The notes below the pieces were generated by a model. The model was not told the origin of the DNA and did no database searches. It saw only the letters and a program-made list of their open reading frames with translations. The translations under genes were made by a program, and so were the position numbers. A DNA stretch of 64,000 bases from Pseudomonas parafulva NBRC 16636 = DSM 17004 (GTDB taxonomy: Bacteria; Pseudomonadota; Gammaproteobacteria; Pseudomonadales; Pseudomonadaceae), in NCBI RefSeq assembly GCF_000730645.1, contig NZ_BBIU01000036.1, positions 16,018 through 80,017 on the forward strand, in the 5' to 3' direction. Of this stretch, positions 51,456 through 59,265 are shown piece after piece (position 1 is the stretch's first letter; the number at the start of each line of letters is the position of its first letter).

Positions 51456-54164
51456 TCAGGGCCTGCCCCAGGAGTGGTAGTTGCCCACTTGGGCGACGCG
51501 GTTCAGCGCCTGGTCGGCCTGCACGGCCGCGATGATCTCGGCCTGCTTGCTGTCAACCAGATACAGCGGCTTGCTTTGTGGCAGGGTCTGCAGGTTGCTC
51601 AGTTGGCGCAGCAGCCGCAACCTGGGCAGGCATCGGTCAATCACGTCGTTGAGCAGGCCCGGCCCGGTCAGCTGGCTCAGGCGCTTGGCGTAGGCCTTGA
51701 ATTCAGGGGTGCCTGCCATCGGCTTGTAGCCATAGAAGTCCCCGTTGGCGAGATAGCGCTCGTGCAGGGTATCGGCGATCACCTGCAGGGTAGGGTTGTT
51801 GGGGTGGCTGCCGATCATGTTGCTGTTGTACTGGCAGTGCATGCCCAGGGTGTCGTTGTTGGCCGGGTCACCCAGCACCAGGCCGTCCGGGGTAGTGGCC
51901 AGTTCTACGGTGTCGATAGCTGCACGCGAGGGGTCAAGTGGGTCGTCAGGGTGCGGGAACAGCGTATCGTCCACATCCAGGTAGACCCCACCCTCATGGT
52001 TTAGCAGCGGGTAGCGCAGGATATCGGACGCCGACGAAAAATTGGCCCCGAGGCCGTTGATTGCCTGGTGATACTGTGGGTAATGAGGCCCGTCGCGGAA
52101 GAGCTGGTAGAAGGGCTGCTCTTCCAGCGTCACCACTTCCAGGCCGGGGGCCCTTGTTGCCAGCAGTTGCCGGTTGGCCTCGAACGCCCGCGCATCTGCG
52201 TTCGACAGATACAACCGGTAGCGGTACGGGCTGCTGCCCAGGCGCCTGGCATTGGCAGCCAGGTTGTCCAGCAGCTCGGGAGCAATCACCTTGTTGCCCA
52301 CCCAGATGCTGGAGAGGGTCTTGGGGATGGGCTGCACGGCCTGGGTGTCAATCGCCGGCACCTGGATGGGCAATTGGATATCCACCCCCAGGCCCCGCAG
52401 GGTGGCCATGCGCATGGCGTCGGTGACCGGGCGTTCCCGAGGGGAGATCCTGAACAGCCCGGGGCGGCCATCGGCGACCTGGTAACACACGGGCTGCACA
52501 TCGTTGAGGGCATTGCTGGCGATGAACGCATCGTATTCGGCGTCGTACAACACTTCGGCGTTGTAGCCACGGATCATCGATTGCAGCTTTGGCGGGCCAC
52601 TTTGGCTGACCGGTGTCCTGATTACCGACTGCGCAACCGGGCTATCATCTGCCGGCACTGCTGCCACTTCTTCCCAGAAATAGGCGCCCACGTCGGGCTC
52701 TGGGAAGTGCGGCGGGTTGATCGGGCTCAGCGGGTAGCCCAAGTGCTCGTTCAGGCGGATCGGCACCCTGAACACGCCGCGCGGCGGTGGCAGCAATGTC
52801 GTCGCCCGGGTGGTCAGCTCTGCGGTCAGTGGCAGTGCATTGAGCAGCCCGTAGACCGCGCCCGAAACACCCTCTGCCTTGTCCTCCGCTGATTTGCCAT
52901 TGATGGCCTTATCCAGGCCCATGCCGAACTGGCCGATGCCTGCTGCTGCCAGCAGGGGGATCAGCTCGGGCACCACGATCGCGAACGGCGCCAGCAGGTT
53001 GATCGATGTGGTCAGGTAGCCGCGCCACCTGGCCTTGGTCACCTCATGGTCACTGGTGATGGTGAAATCCGCGTCGGCGTAACTGCGCGCACGCTGGCGT
53101 TCGGTAATGGCGGCGAACAAATCGCCTGTCAGTTTCGGGCTGTATTTGGTGACTTTGTAGTTGACGTATTGGCGCGGTGGCCATGTACCGTCGGTGGTAA
53201 ACCCTGGCCGGTTGGGCGAACGGTGGGGGAAGGCAGGGTAAACCCCAAGGCCCAGCAGGGCCGTGTCCAGCCCGCTGAAATCGAGCCCGTCCGGGGTGTC
53301 TGCCAGTCTGAAATACTGCCGCAGTGCCTGGCGTTTCTGCGGGTCGCGACACTGCTCGCCCACCCAGTCCTTCATGGCTGCCATACCGGTGAATTCGTGC
53401 AGGGGAGAGGCATTGCCCGGCAGGTACATCAACACGTGATTGTGTGCGGCATCGGCCATGACGATCAGGTCGGTGGCGGCATAGCCATAGATGTTCAACG
53501 GCCGGGCCTTGAAACCTTTTGCGCGCGGTGCCAGCCCCGCCGCCTGCCAGGCCAGCAGGCGACCGGTTGCGCTCAGCGAGCCTTCCTGGACCTGTTTGTT
53601 GCAGGCGGCAATGAAGCTGATCTGCAGGGCCTTGCTGTGCTGCTGCGCGGCGTCACGCCAGTAGTCATCGAGCATACTCACGAAGTGTGTGTGGAAGTCC
53701 AGGTTCCAGACAAAGCGCTGCAACGCTTCGACGTCAATCGGCAGGTGGGTGGCGTTGTCGTAGCGGGCGGGGTTTGTGCGGTGGAACAGGCCGTTGAACA
53801 CCGAGAACGGGGCGCTGTTGTCCAGGGCGCCCGGTTCGGGCAGGCGCTCGACGATGTGCAGGGTTTGCCCAGGCCATTGGCCGGCCCAGCCACCTGGGAA
53901 CAATTGCCCGATCAGGTTCTTGCTGGTTTCGCCTTGCCAGTTGGCCAGCACCGCCTGGGTCAGTGACAGGCGCTGGGCAATGATCGCCTGGTTGCCGCGG
54001 TAGTGCAGGGTGACCGCGTCGGTGGTGTCCGGGTCCAGGTCGTGGCCCTGGGCGCGCGCCCACTCGCGTATGGCGCTGGCGGCTTGGCGGTCGGGGCGAG
54101 GGATGTGCTGCAGATGGCGCCGAACGAACTGTTCGCCGGCAGGGTTGACGAGGGTGATTGCCAT
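51456..54164 (-). CDS. Large toxin-like protein with TcdA/TcdB-type glycosyltransferase domain
   Basis: A 902-residue protein. Residues about 1-450 match the style of the DUF6543/dermonecrotic-toxin N-terminal region (RYDNATHLPIDVEALQRF, WNLDFHTHFVSMLDDYW), with a hydrophobic stretch near 386-411. Residues about 612-900 form a GT44-like domain: PIPKTLSSIWVGN, then SDILRYPLL and the sugar-nucleotide DxD motif LDVDDT (Asp730-Asp732). These match the pattern of clostridial TcdA/TcdB, whose enzyme modifies host proteins with sugar. No Sec signal peptide or neighbouring immunity gene was seen. The ATG at 54164 is chosen; a longer frame reaches 54314. Toxicity and substrate are unproven. Confidence 0.85.
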   Translation of the reverse strand: MAITLVNPAGEQFVRRHLQHIPRPDRQAASAIREWARAQGHDLDPDTTDAVTLHYRGNQAIIAQRLSLTQAVLANWQGETSKNLIGQLFPGGWAGQWPGQTLHIVERLPEPGALDNSAPFSVFNGLFHRTNPARYDNATHLPIDVEALQRFVWNLDFHTHFVSMLDDYWRDAAQQHSKALQISFIAACNKQVQEGSLSATGRLLAWQAAGLAPRAKGFKARPLNIYGYAATDLIVMADAAHNHVLMYLPGNASPLHEFTGMAAMKDWVGEQCRDPQKRQALRQYFRLADTPDGLDFSGLDTALLGLGVYPAFPHRSPNRPGFTTDGTWPPRQYVNYKVTKYSPKLTGDLFAAITERQRARSYADADFTITSDHEVTKARWRGYLTTSINLLAPFAIVVPELIPLLAAAGIGQFGMGLDKAINGKSAEDKAEGVSGAVYGLLNALPLTAELTTRATTLLPPPRGVFRVPIRLNEHLGYPLSPINPPHFPEPDVGAYFWEEVAAVPADDSPVAQSVIRTPVSQSGPPKLQSMIRGYNAEVLYDAEYDAFIASNALNDVQPVCYQVADGRPGLFRISPRERPVTDAMRMATLRGLGVDIQLPIQVPAIDTQAVQPIPKTLSSIWVGNKVIAPELLDNLAANARRLGSSPYRYRLYLSNADARAFEANRQLLATRAPGLEVVTLEEQPFYQLFRDGPHYPQYHQAINGLGANFSSASDILRYPLLNHEGGVYLDVDDTLFPHPDDPLDPSRAAIDTVELATTPDGLVLGDPANNDTLGMHCQYNSNMIGSHPNNPTLQVIADTLHERYLANGDFYGYKPMAGTPEFKAYAKRLSQLTGPGLLNDVIDRCLPRLRLLRQLSNLQTLPQSKPLYLVDSKQAEIIAAVQADQALNRVAQVGNYHSWGRP

Positions 54165-54336
54165 GGTGATTGACCTGTGTGATGGATCAGGCGGCACAAT
54201 GGCGAGAGGGGCCCTGAACGGGTCGGTAAGCGGGTACCACCCGGTGTTGGACCGCGCAGAGAACTGATTTCGCACGCAAGCCACGCTCACTGTGGGAGCA
54301 ACTGTCTTCCACAAGATCTCAAAGCTGGCGCAATCA

Positions 54337-54423
54337 CTGTGGGAGCGGGTTTACCCGCGAAGCAGGCAGCGCGGTGTGTGGCACCGGCTTGGCCGGTGTT
54401 CGCGGCTGAAGCCGCTCCCACAG
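54337..54423 (+). repeat. BIME-like inverted REP pair
   Basis: CTGTGGGAGCGGGTTTACCC opens the element and GGCTGAAGCCGCTCCCACAG closes it, so the ends are reverse complements of each other over the GGGAGCGG core. The element ends in TTCGCGG and carries the GGTTTACCCGCGAA form familiar from P. putida REP sequences. A different REP class from the TCGCGAGCT type elsewhere in the window. Confidence 0.85.
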
Positions 54424-54462
54424 GTTCCTTCTGAATCAACACGTTATGCGCAGTTCCCTGAG

Positions 54463-54498
54463 AGCGAGCCTTGCTCGCGATGGGGTGCGCAGCGCCGC
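54463..54498 (+). repeat. REP half-site near the end of the FlhB-like gene
   Basis: GAGCGAGCCTTGCTCGCGATGGGGTGCGCAGC matches the core of the repeat at 8724 in its arms with a changed loop. It abuts the stop of the minus-strand FlhB-like gene. Confidence 0.6.
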
Positions 54499-54499
54499 C

Positions 54500-54832
54500 T
54501 CAGGGCCCTGGCAAACGCGGCAGGTTTGGAGTTATATCGCGCTCCGGCTCCGGCGTGTCATCGAACCCAGGCGGCACTTTGCCGCGCAACTGCCAGGCGA
54601 AGGCGATGATTTCGGCGATGGTCAGGTACAGGGCTTCGGGTATCTGGTCGCCCAGTTCCAGCCGGGCCAACAAGCGCACCAGCTCGGCGTTTTCATAGAT
54701 GGGAATTTCGTGTTCACGGGCAATGGCCATGATCGCTTCGGCCAGTTCGTCGTCACCTTTGGCGCTGAGCGTGGGTGCCTGTTGGCCGTCATAGCTCAGG
54801 GCGATGGCCTGGCGTGGGGTTTTCAGGCTCAT
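54500..54832 (-). CDS. FlhB C-terminal-domain-like protein (FlhB2/FhlB)
   Basis: A 110-residue protein that resembles the cytoplasmic half of FlhB just after its cleavage site: TPRQAIALSYD matches the PTHYAVALQYD segment of FlhB, and IPIYENAELVRLLARLELGDQIPEALYLTIAEIIAFAW matches the end of FlhBc. The NPTH asparagine is absent, so it would not need or undergo cleavage. Such small proteins can partly replace FlhBc in enterics. It overlaps the upstream FliK-like gene by 4 bases, so the two are translated together. Confidence 0.85.
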   Translation of the reverse strand: MSLKTPRQAIALSYDGQQAPTLSAKGDDELAEAIMAIAREHEIPIYENAELVRLLARLELGDQIPEALYLTIAEIIAFAWQLRGKVPPGFDDTPEPERDITPNLPRLPGP

Positions 54833-56379
54833 GCGTTTTCATCCACCCAGCGTTGTTCTACCCGGGTGCTGGGGCCTTGCGGTGCAATACCGGGGTGGCA
54901 TTGCAGGTCGCCCACGTGCAGCCCGCGGGCCAGCAAGCCAGCGCGCAACGCGCCGAGTTCGGTATCGATCAGGCGCGCGGTGCGTTCACGCTCCGCCCAC
55001 AGCTGGCCGCTCAGGCAGCCTTGGGTGAGCTGTGCCTGCACCTGCAAAGGGCCGAGGGGGGCCAGGTCGAATGCCAGCTCGATGCGCCACAGTGCCTGCA
55101 GGGGATCCTGCGCTTGGTGCTTGCGCTCGGCCTGTTGATCGGGGGTTTCCTCCCGTTGCAGCTTGACCTGCAGCGGGATGAAGTCCTGCCCATGGCGGAT
55201 GGGGATTTCAGTTTGCCAGGTGGTCTGCAGGTTGCCGTTCTCCAGCGTGCCGGTTTGTTGCAGGCTGCTCATGGCATGGCTCTGCAGGCGGGAAATGGCC
55301 GCCGCAGCCAGGCGCAGCAGCGCTTGCAGGTCGCCTTCGTCCTCCAGGGCCTGGAGCAGTTTGGACGGGAGCGGAAACCCCCCAGGCTGTGGCTTGGGCG
55401 AAACCCGTTCGAGCATCCCCAGGGCATTGCGCGCCAGCGCCGGCATGGCGGCGGCCAGGGTGGCCGGTGGCGGGTTGATCGCGGCATTGGTGGTGGCCTG
55501 GGCGATGAGCTGAAGCAGGTTGGCCTTGAGGTCGGTGGCCAGCGCAGGCGCGCCACCGGCCAGCAGCTTGGCTTCCAGAAAGGCGCCGCTGTTGCCTAGG
55601 GCCTGTATCAGCGCCTTGGCATCACCCAGTTGCGTGGCCGTCGGCAAGGCCGCCAGCAGGCGCTCGGTGCTGGCGCGTACGTCGGGATCGGTGCCTGGAT
55701 CGCTCGCCAGCTGTTGCAGCGCGCTCAGCAGGCCGGGCAATGATGCCTGGCGGTTCTGCTGGGTAAGCAACTGCTGGGCGATGCTGAGCTGGTCCTGCCT
55801 GCCGCTGAGCGGGATGAAGCGCAGTGACTGATCGCCTTGTACCAACCCGCTGAGCAAACTGCCCAGGGCCAGGGGGCGGGGGCTGTCGATGGCCAGCACG
55901 GCGCCAGCCTGAGCAGTGTTCAACAGGCTTACCAATGCCCGGTAGCTGGCCGGTTGGTCGGCCGTGGCAGGCAGCACCTGGTTGGTCAGCACCTTGCCCT
56001 GTAGCAGCGTACCAATGGGCACCTGGCTGGTATCAAGGCGGGTGAGGGTGGCTACCTGGCTGGCACTGGCCTGTTGCAGCAGGATGGCCAGGCGGCCGGC
56101 CTCAGGCTGGCTCACGGTCACCTGGCTACCCTGGGGCAGGGGCTGGCTGGCATTGGCCTGCAACTGGGTTTGCAGGCCATTGGCTTGCATCAGGCGCAAC
56201 ACCAACTGAAAATCCTGGCCGGCCTGGCGCATGGACACCACTTCGGCTTGCGCCGTCTCGCCCGGGGCGAGCAAACCCGGCTGAGCCTGGGTCAGGCGCA
56301 GCAGGTCGCCGGTCAAGGCCGCTTTCACTGCCTGGGCGCTGGTCGCGGTTTGTGGGCCGAGACTATTGATTTCAGTCAT
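54829..56379 (-). CDS. FliK-like hook-length control domain protein
   Basis: A 516-residue Gln/Ala/Leu-rich protein. The C-terminal part (FIPLQVKLQREETPDQQAE, LAPLGPLQVQAQLTQGCLSGQLWAERERTARLIDTELGALRAGL) is the Flg_hook/FliK C-terminal type. It is a second FliK-like protein beside the real FliK at 27344-28588. Pairing with an FlhB-C-like gene suggests a role near the export switch, but this is inference. The ATG at 56379 is chosen; the palindrome TTGTATACAA lies just upstream. Confidence 0.82.
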   Translation of the reverse strand: MTEINSLGPQTATSAQAVKAALTGDLLRLTQAQPGLLAPGETAQAEVVSMRQAGQDFQLVLRLMQANGLQTQLQANASQPLPQGSQVTVSQPEAGRLAILLQQASASQVATLTRLDTSQVPIGTLLQGKVLTNQVLPATADQPASYRALVSLLNTAQAGAVLAIDSPRPLALGSLLSGLVQGDQSLRFIPLSGRQDQLSIAQQLLTQQNRQASLPGLLSALQQLASDPGTDPDVRASTERLLAALPTATQLGDAKALIQALGNSGAFLEAKLLAGGAPALATDLKANLLQLIAQATTNAAINPPPATLAAAMPALARNALGMLERVSPKPQPGGFPLPSKLLQALEDEGDLQALLRLAAAAISRLQSHAMSSLQQTGTLENGNLQTTWQTEIPIRHGQDFIPLQVKLQREETPDQQAERKHQAQDPLQALWRIELAFDLAPLGPLQVQAQLTQGCLSGQLWAERERTARLIDTELGALRAGLLARGLHVGDLQCHPGIAPQGPSTRVEQRWVDENA

Positions 56380-56409
56380 GATTGTATACAACCTGTGGAG
56401 CCCAGCCTC

Positions 56410-56437
56410 TTGGCAGCGTGGCTGTGCATGTAATAAT
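56410..56437 (+). promoter_or_regulatory. Possible sigma-70 promoter of the ccm operon
   Basis: TTGGCA (56410-56415) and AATAAT (56432-56437) are separated by 16 bases, a fair sigma-70 arrangement, about 100 bp upstream of ccmA. A second TATAAC near 56459 is also possible. Weak evidence. Confidence 0.3.
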
Positions 56438-56540
56438 GCCGCCCGCCCGTGGTTGCCAGTATAACGGCAGCGCGATGGGCGACTTGAGTGGCAGGGCTTC
56501 AGGTGTGCGCCCTGGGCCCTACAACCGATAAGGCGAAACC

Positions 56541-57173
56541 GTGACTCTTCACCTCCAAGCCGTGGGCCTGGCCTGCGAGCGCGACTGGCGTGTGCTGTTC
56601 GAGCACCTCGCGTTCGAATTGCGGCCCGGCGACATGTTGCAGATCAGTGGCCCCAACGGGAGTGGCAAGACCAGCCTGCTGCGCCTGCTGGCCGGCCTGA
56701 TGCAGCCGACCGCCGGGCAGATCCTGCTGGGTGGCAAGCCTCTGGGCGAGCAGCGTCACGCCTTGGCCAGCATCCTGTTGTGGATCGGCCATGCGGCGGG
56801 CATCAAGGACCTGCTCACCCCTGAGGAGAACCTCACCTGGCTGTGCGCGTTGCACCAGCCTGCCAGCCGCGAGGCCATCTGGTCGGCGCTGGCAGCCGTC
56901 GGGCTGCGCGGTTTCGAAGACGTACCCTGCCATACCCTGTCTGCCGGGCAGCAGCGCCGCGTCGCCCTGGCCCGGCTGCACCTGGCCAGCCCGCCGCTAT
57001 GGATTCTCGACGAACCCTTTACCGCCCTGGATAAACAGGGCGTGGCGCAACTGGAGAAGCACCTCGCACACCACTGCGAACAAGGTGGCACCGTGGTGAT
57101 GACCACTCACCATGCGCTGGCCCGCAAACCGTCCGGTTACCGCGAACTGAACCTGGGGCAGTGGGCGGCATGA
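56541..57173 (+). CDS. ccmA: Heme exporter ATP-binding protein CcmA
   Basis: A 210-residue ABC ATPase with Walker A GPNGSGKTS, signature LSAGQQRRVALARL, Walker B LWILDEPFTALD and the H-loop THH. With CcmB it drives release of heme-CcmE from CcmC in cytochrome c maturation. It is divergent from the minus-strand FliK-like gene. The ccmB start lies inside its stop. Confidence 0.96.
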   Translation: MTLHLQAVGLACERDWRVLFEHLAFELRPGDMLQISGPNGSGKTSLLRLLAGLMQPTAGQILLGGKPLGEQRHALASILLWIGHAAGIKDLLTPEENLTWLCALHQPASREAIWSALAAVGLRGFEDVPCHTLSAGQQRRVALARLHLASPPLWILDEPFTALDKQGVAQLEKHLAHHCEQGGTVVMTTHHALARKPSGYRELNLGQWAA

Positions 57174-57838
57174 GCGTATTCATCCTGTTGCTGCGCCGGG
57201 AGGCGCGCCTGTTGTTCCGCCGCCCGGCCGAGCTGGCCAACCCGTTGGTGTTCTTCGCCATCGTGGTGGCGCTGTTCCCATTGGCGGTCGGCCCCGAAAG
57301 CCAGACACTGCAGAACCTGTCACCTGGCCTCGTGTGGGTGGCGGCACTGCTGGCGGTGCTGCTGTCGCTGGACGGCCTGTTCCGCAGCGACTTCGAGGAC
57401 GGCTCACTGGAGCAGTGGGTGCTGTCGCCGCACCCGCTGGCACTGATGGTGCTGGCCAAGGTGCTGGCGCACTGGATCTTTTCCGGGCTGGCGCTGGTAT
57501 TGTTGGCGCCATTGCTGGCCTTGATGCTGGGGCTGCCCGGGCACTGCCTGCCTGTGCTGCTGGGCTCGCTGTTGTTGGGCACGCCGGTATTGAGCCTGCT
57601 GGGCGCGGTGGGCGCGGCGCTGACGGTGGGCCTCAAGCGTGGCGGCCTGCTGCTGGCGTTGTTGATTCTGCCGTTGTATATCCCAGTATTGATCCTGGGC
57701 AGTGGTGCGTTGCAAGCGGCATTGCACAATATGCCCGCAACCGGCCAACTGCTCTGGCTCGCCAGCCTGGCAGCCCTGGCTGTCACCCTGGCACCCTTTG
57801 CGATCGCCGCCGGCCTGAAGATCAGCGTCGGCGAATAA
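57170..57838 (+). CDS. ccmB: Heme exporter membrane protein CcmB
   Basis: A 222-residue inner-membrane protein with six hydrophobic helices and the family start FILLLRREARLLFRRPAELANPL. It is the membrane partner of CcmA. The ATG at 57170 overlaps the ccmA stop by 4 bases. Length is typical (about 220). Confidence 0.96.
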   Translation: MSVFILLLRREARLLFRRPAELANPLVFFAIVVALFPLAVGPESQTLQNLSPGLVWVAALLAVLLSLDGLFRSDFEDGSLEQWVLSPHPLALMVLAKVLAHWIFSGLALVLLAPLLALMLGLPGHCLPVLLGSLLLGTPVLSLLGAVGAALTVGLKRGGLLLALLILPLYIPVLILGSGALQAALHNMPATGQLLWLASLAALAVTLAPFAIAAGLKISVGE

Positions 57839-57884
57839 CGAGTCCTGGGCTTTCAAGCCCGGCAAATACCCTGGATGTACCCTG

Positions 57885-58652
57885 ATGAAAATGAGCTGGA
57901 CGTGGTTCCACAAGCTGGGTTCCCCCAAATGGTTCTATGCCATCAGCGGCCGCCTGTTGCCATGGCTGGCCGTGGCTGCGCTGGTGCTGCTGCTGGTCGG
58001 TATCACCTGGGGCCTGGCCTTCGCCCCCCAGGACTACCAGCAGGGCAACAGCTTCCGCATCATCTATATCCATGTGCCAGCGGCGATGCTGGCGCAATCC
58101 TGCTACGTGATGCTGGCGGTGGCCGGTGTGGTGGGGCTGGTATGGAAGATGAAGCTGGCCGATGTGGCCTTGCAATGCGCCGCGCCCATTGGCGCCTGGA
58201 TGACGGCCGTAGCGTTGGTCACCGGCGCCATCTGGGGCAAGCCCACCTGGGGCAGCTGGTGGGTCTGGGATGCCCGGCTTACGTCCATGCTCATCCTTCT
58301 GTTCCTGTACTTCGGCATCATTGCGCTGGGCCAGGCAATCAGTAATCGTGACAGCGCGGCCAAGGCCTGCGCGGTGCTCGCCATCGTTGGCGTAGTGAAC
58401 ATCCCGATCATCAAGTACTCGGTGGAGTGGTGGAACACCCTGCACCAGGGGGCCACCTTTACCCTCACCGAAAAGCCGGCGATGCCGGCCGAGATGTGGC
58501 TGCCGCTGCTGTGCACGGCACTGGGGTTCTACTGCTTTTTTGGCGCCGTACTGCTGATGCGCATGCGCCTGGAAGTGCTCAAGCGCGAGGCGCGCGCCAG
58601 CTGGGTCAAGGATGAAGTATCAAACAGCCTTGGCCGGAGGGCCGCACCATGA
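57885..58652 (+). CDS. ccmC: Heme transporter CcmC
   Basis: A 255-residue inner-membrane protein with six helices and the tryptophan-rich heme-binding loop WGKPTWGSWWVWDARLTS. It loads heme onto CcmE. A second start at 57891 is close by. The stop overlaps ccmD by 4 bases. Confidence 0.96.
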   Translation: MKMSWTWFHKLGSPKWFYAISGRLLPWLAVAALVLLLVGITWGLAFAPQDYQQGNSFRIIYIHVPAAMLAQSCYVMLAVAGVVGLVWKMKLADVALQCAAPIGAWMTAVALVTGAIWGKPTWGSWWVWDARLTSMLILLFLYFGIIALGQAISNRDSAAKACAVLAIVGVVNIPIIKYSVEWWNTLHQGATFTLTEKPAMPAEMWLPLLCTALGFYCFFGAVLLMRMRLEVLKREARASWVKDEVSNSLGRRAAP

Positions 58653-58825
58653 GTTTTGCCAGCTTCGGTGATTTTCTTGCCATGGGCCACCATGGTTTGT
58701 ACGTGTGGTCCGCCTATGGCATTTGCGTGGCGGTGCTGGTGCTGAACGTGGCCATGCCACTGCTGGCCCGCCGTCGCTACCTGCAAGAAGAGGCGCGCCG
58801 CTTGCGCCGGGAGAACATTCAGTGA
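58649..58825 (+). CDS. ccmD: Heme exporter protein CcmD
   Basis: A 58-residue protein with one transmembrane helix (YVWSAYGICVAVLVLNVAMPLLARRR) and a basic, charged tail (EEARRLRREN). CcmD stabilises the CcmABC-CcmE complex. The start overlaps the ccmC stop and its own stop overlaps the ccmE start (GTGA). Confidence 0.92.
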   Translation: MSFASFGDFLAMGHHGLYVWSAYGICVAVLVLNVAMPLLARRRYLQEEARRLRRENIQ

Positions 58826-59265
58826 ATCCGCAGCGCAAGAAACGCCTGTTGCTGATCGTCGGCCTGCTGGTCGGCGTGGGGGTTGCCGTGGGCTTTGCCC
58901 TGAGCGCATTGCAGCAGAACATCAACCTGTTCTACACCCCTACCCAGATTGCCAATGGCGAGGCACCCCAGGACACGCGCATCCGTGCCGGTGGCATGGT
59001 CGAGAAAGGCTCTGTGCAGCGCTCGTCCGATTCACTGGACGTGCGCTTTGTGGTCACCGATTTCAACAAGTCGGTGCCCATTACCTACCGCGGCATCCTG
59101 CCAGACCTGTTCCGCGAGGGGCAGGGCATTGTCGCCTTGGGCAAGCTCAACGGCGACGGTGTAGTGGTAGCCGATGAAGTGCTGGCCAAGCACGACGAAA
59201 AATACATGCCGCCCGAGGTCACCAAGGCGTTGAAGGAAAGCGGCCAAGCGCAGGTGCAGCCATGA
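58822..59265 (+). CDS. ccmE: Cytochrome c-type heme chaperone CcmE
   Basis: A 147-residue membrane-anchored periplasmic protein. The heme-binding His124 and Tyr128 lie in the motif AKHDEKYMP. An N-terminal transmembrane helix is at about 9-29. The GTG at 58822 overlaps the ccmD stop by 4 bases, which also fixes the start. Frames from 58705 extend into ccmD and are rejected. Confidence 0.96.
   Translation: MNPQRKKRLLLIVGLLVGVGVAVGFALSALQQNINLFYTPTQIANGEAPQDTRIRAGGMVEKGSVQRSSDSLDVRFVVTDFNKSVPITYRGILPDLFREGQGIVALGKLNGDGVVVADEVLAKHDEKYMPPEVTKALKESGQAQVQP

Larger units (their letters stand above)
54165..54499. other. Intergenic region upstream of the toxin-like gene
   Basis: About 335 bases without a gene. 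It holds a partial repeat near 54290-54312, a complete BIME at 54337-54423 and another REP half-site at about 54463-54498. The toxin-like gene should have its promoter in about 54165-54290 on the minus strand, but I see no clear -35/-10, RpoN or FliA box there. Confidence 0.6.

Noticed and set aside
56383..56392. Palindrome TTGTATACAA as an operator before the FliK-like gene
   Set aside because: A 10-base palindrome alone is too short to support a regulator site; it lies in the ribosome-site region.
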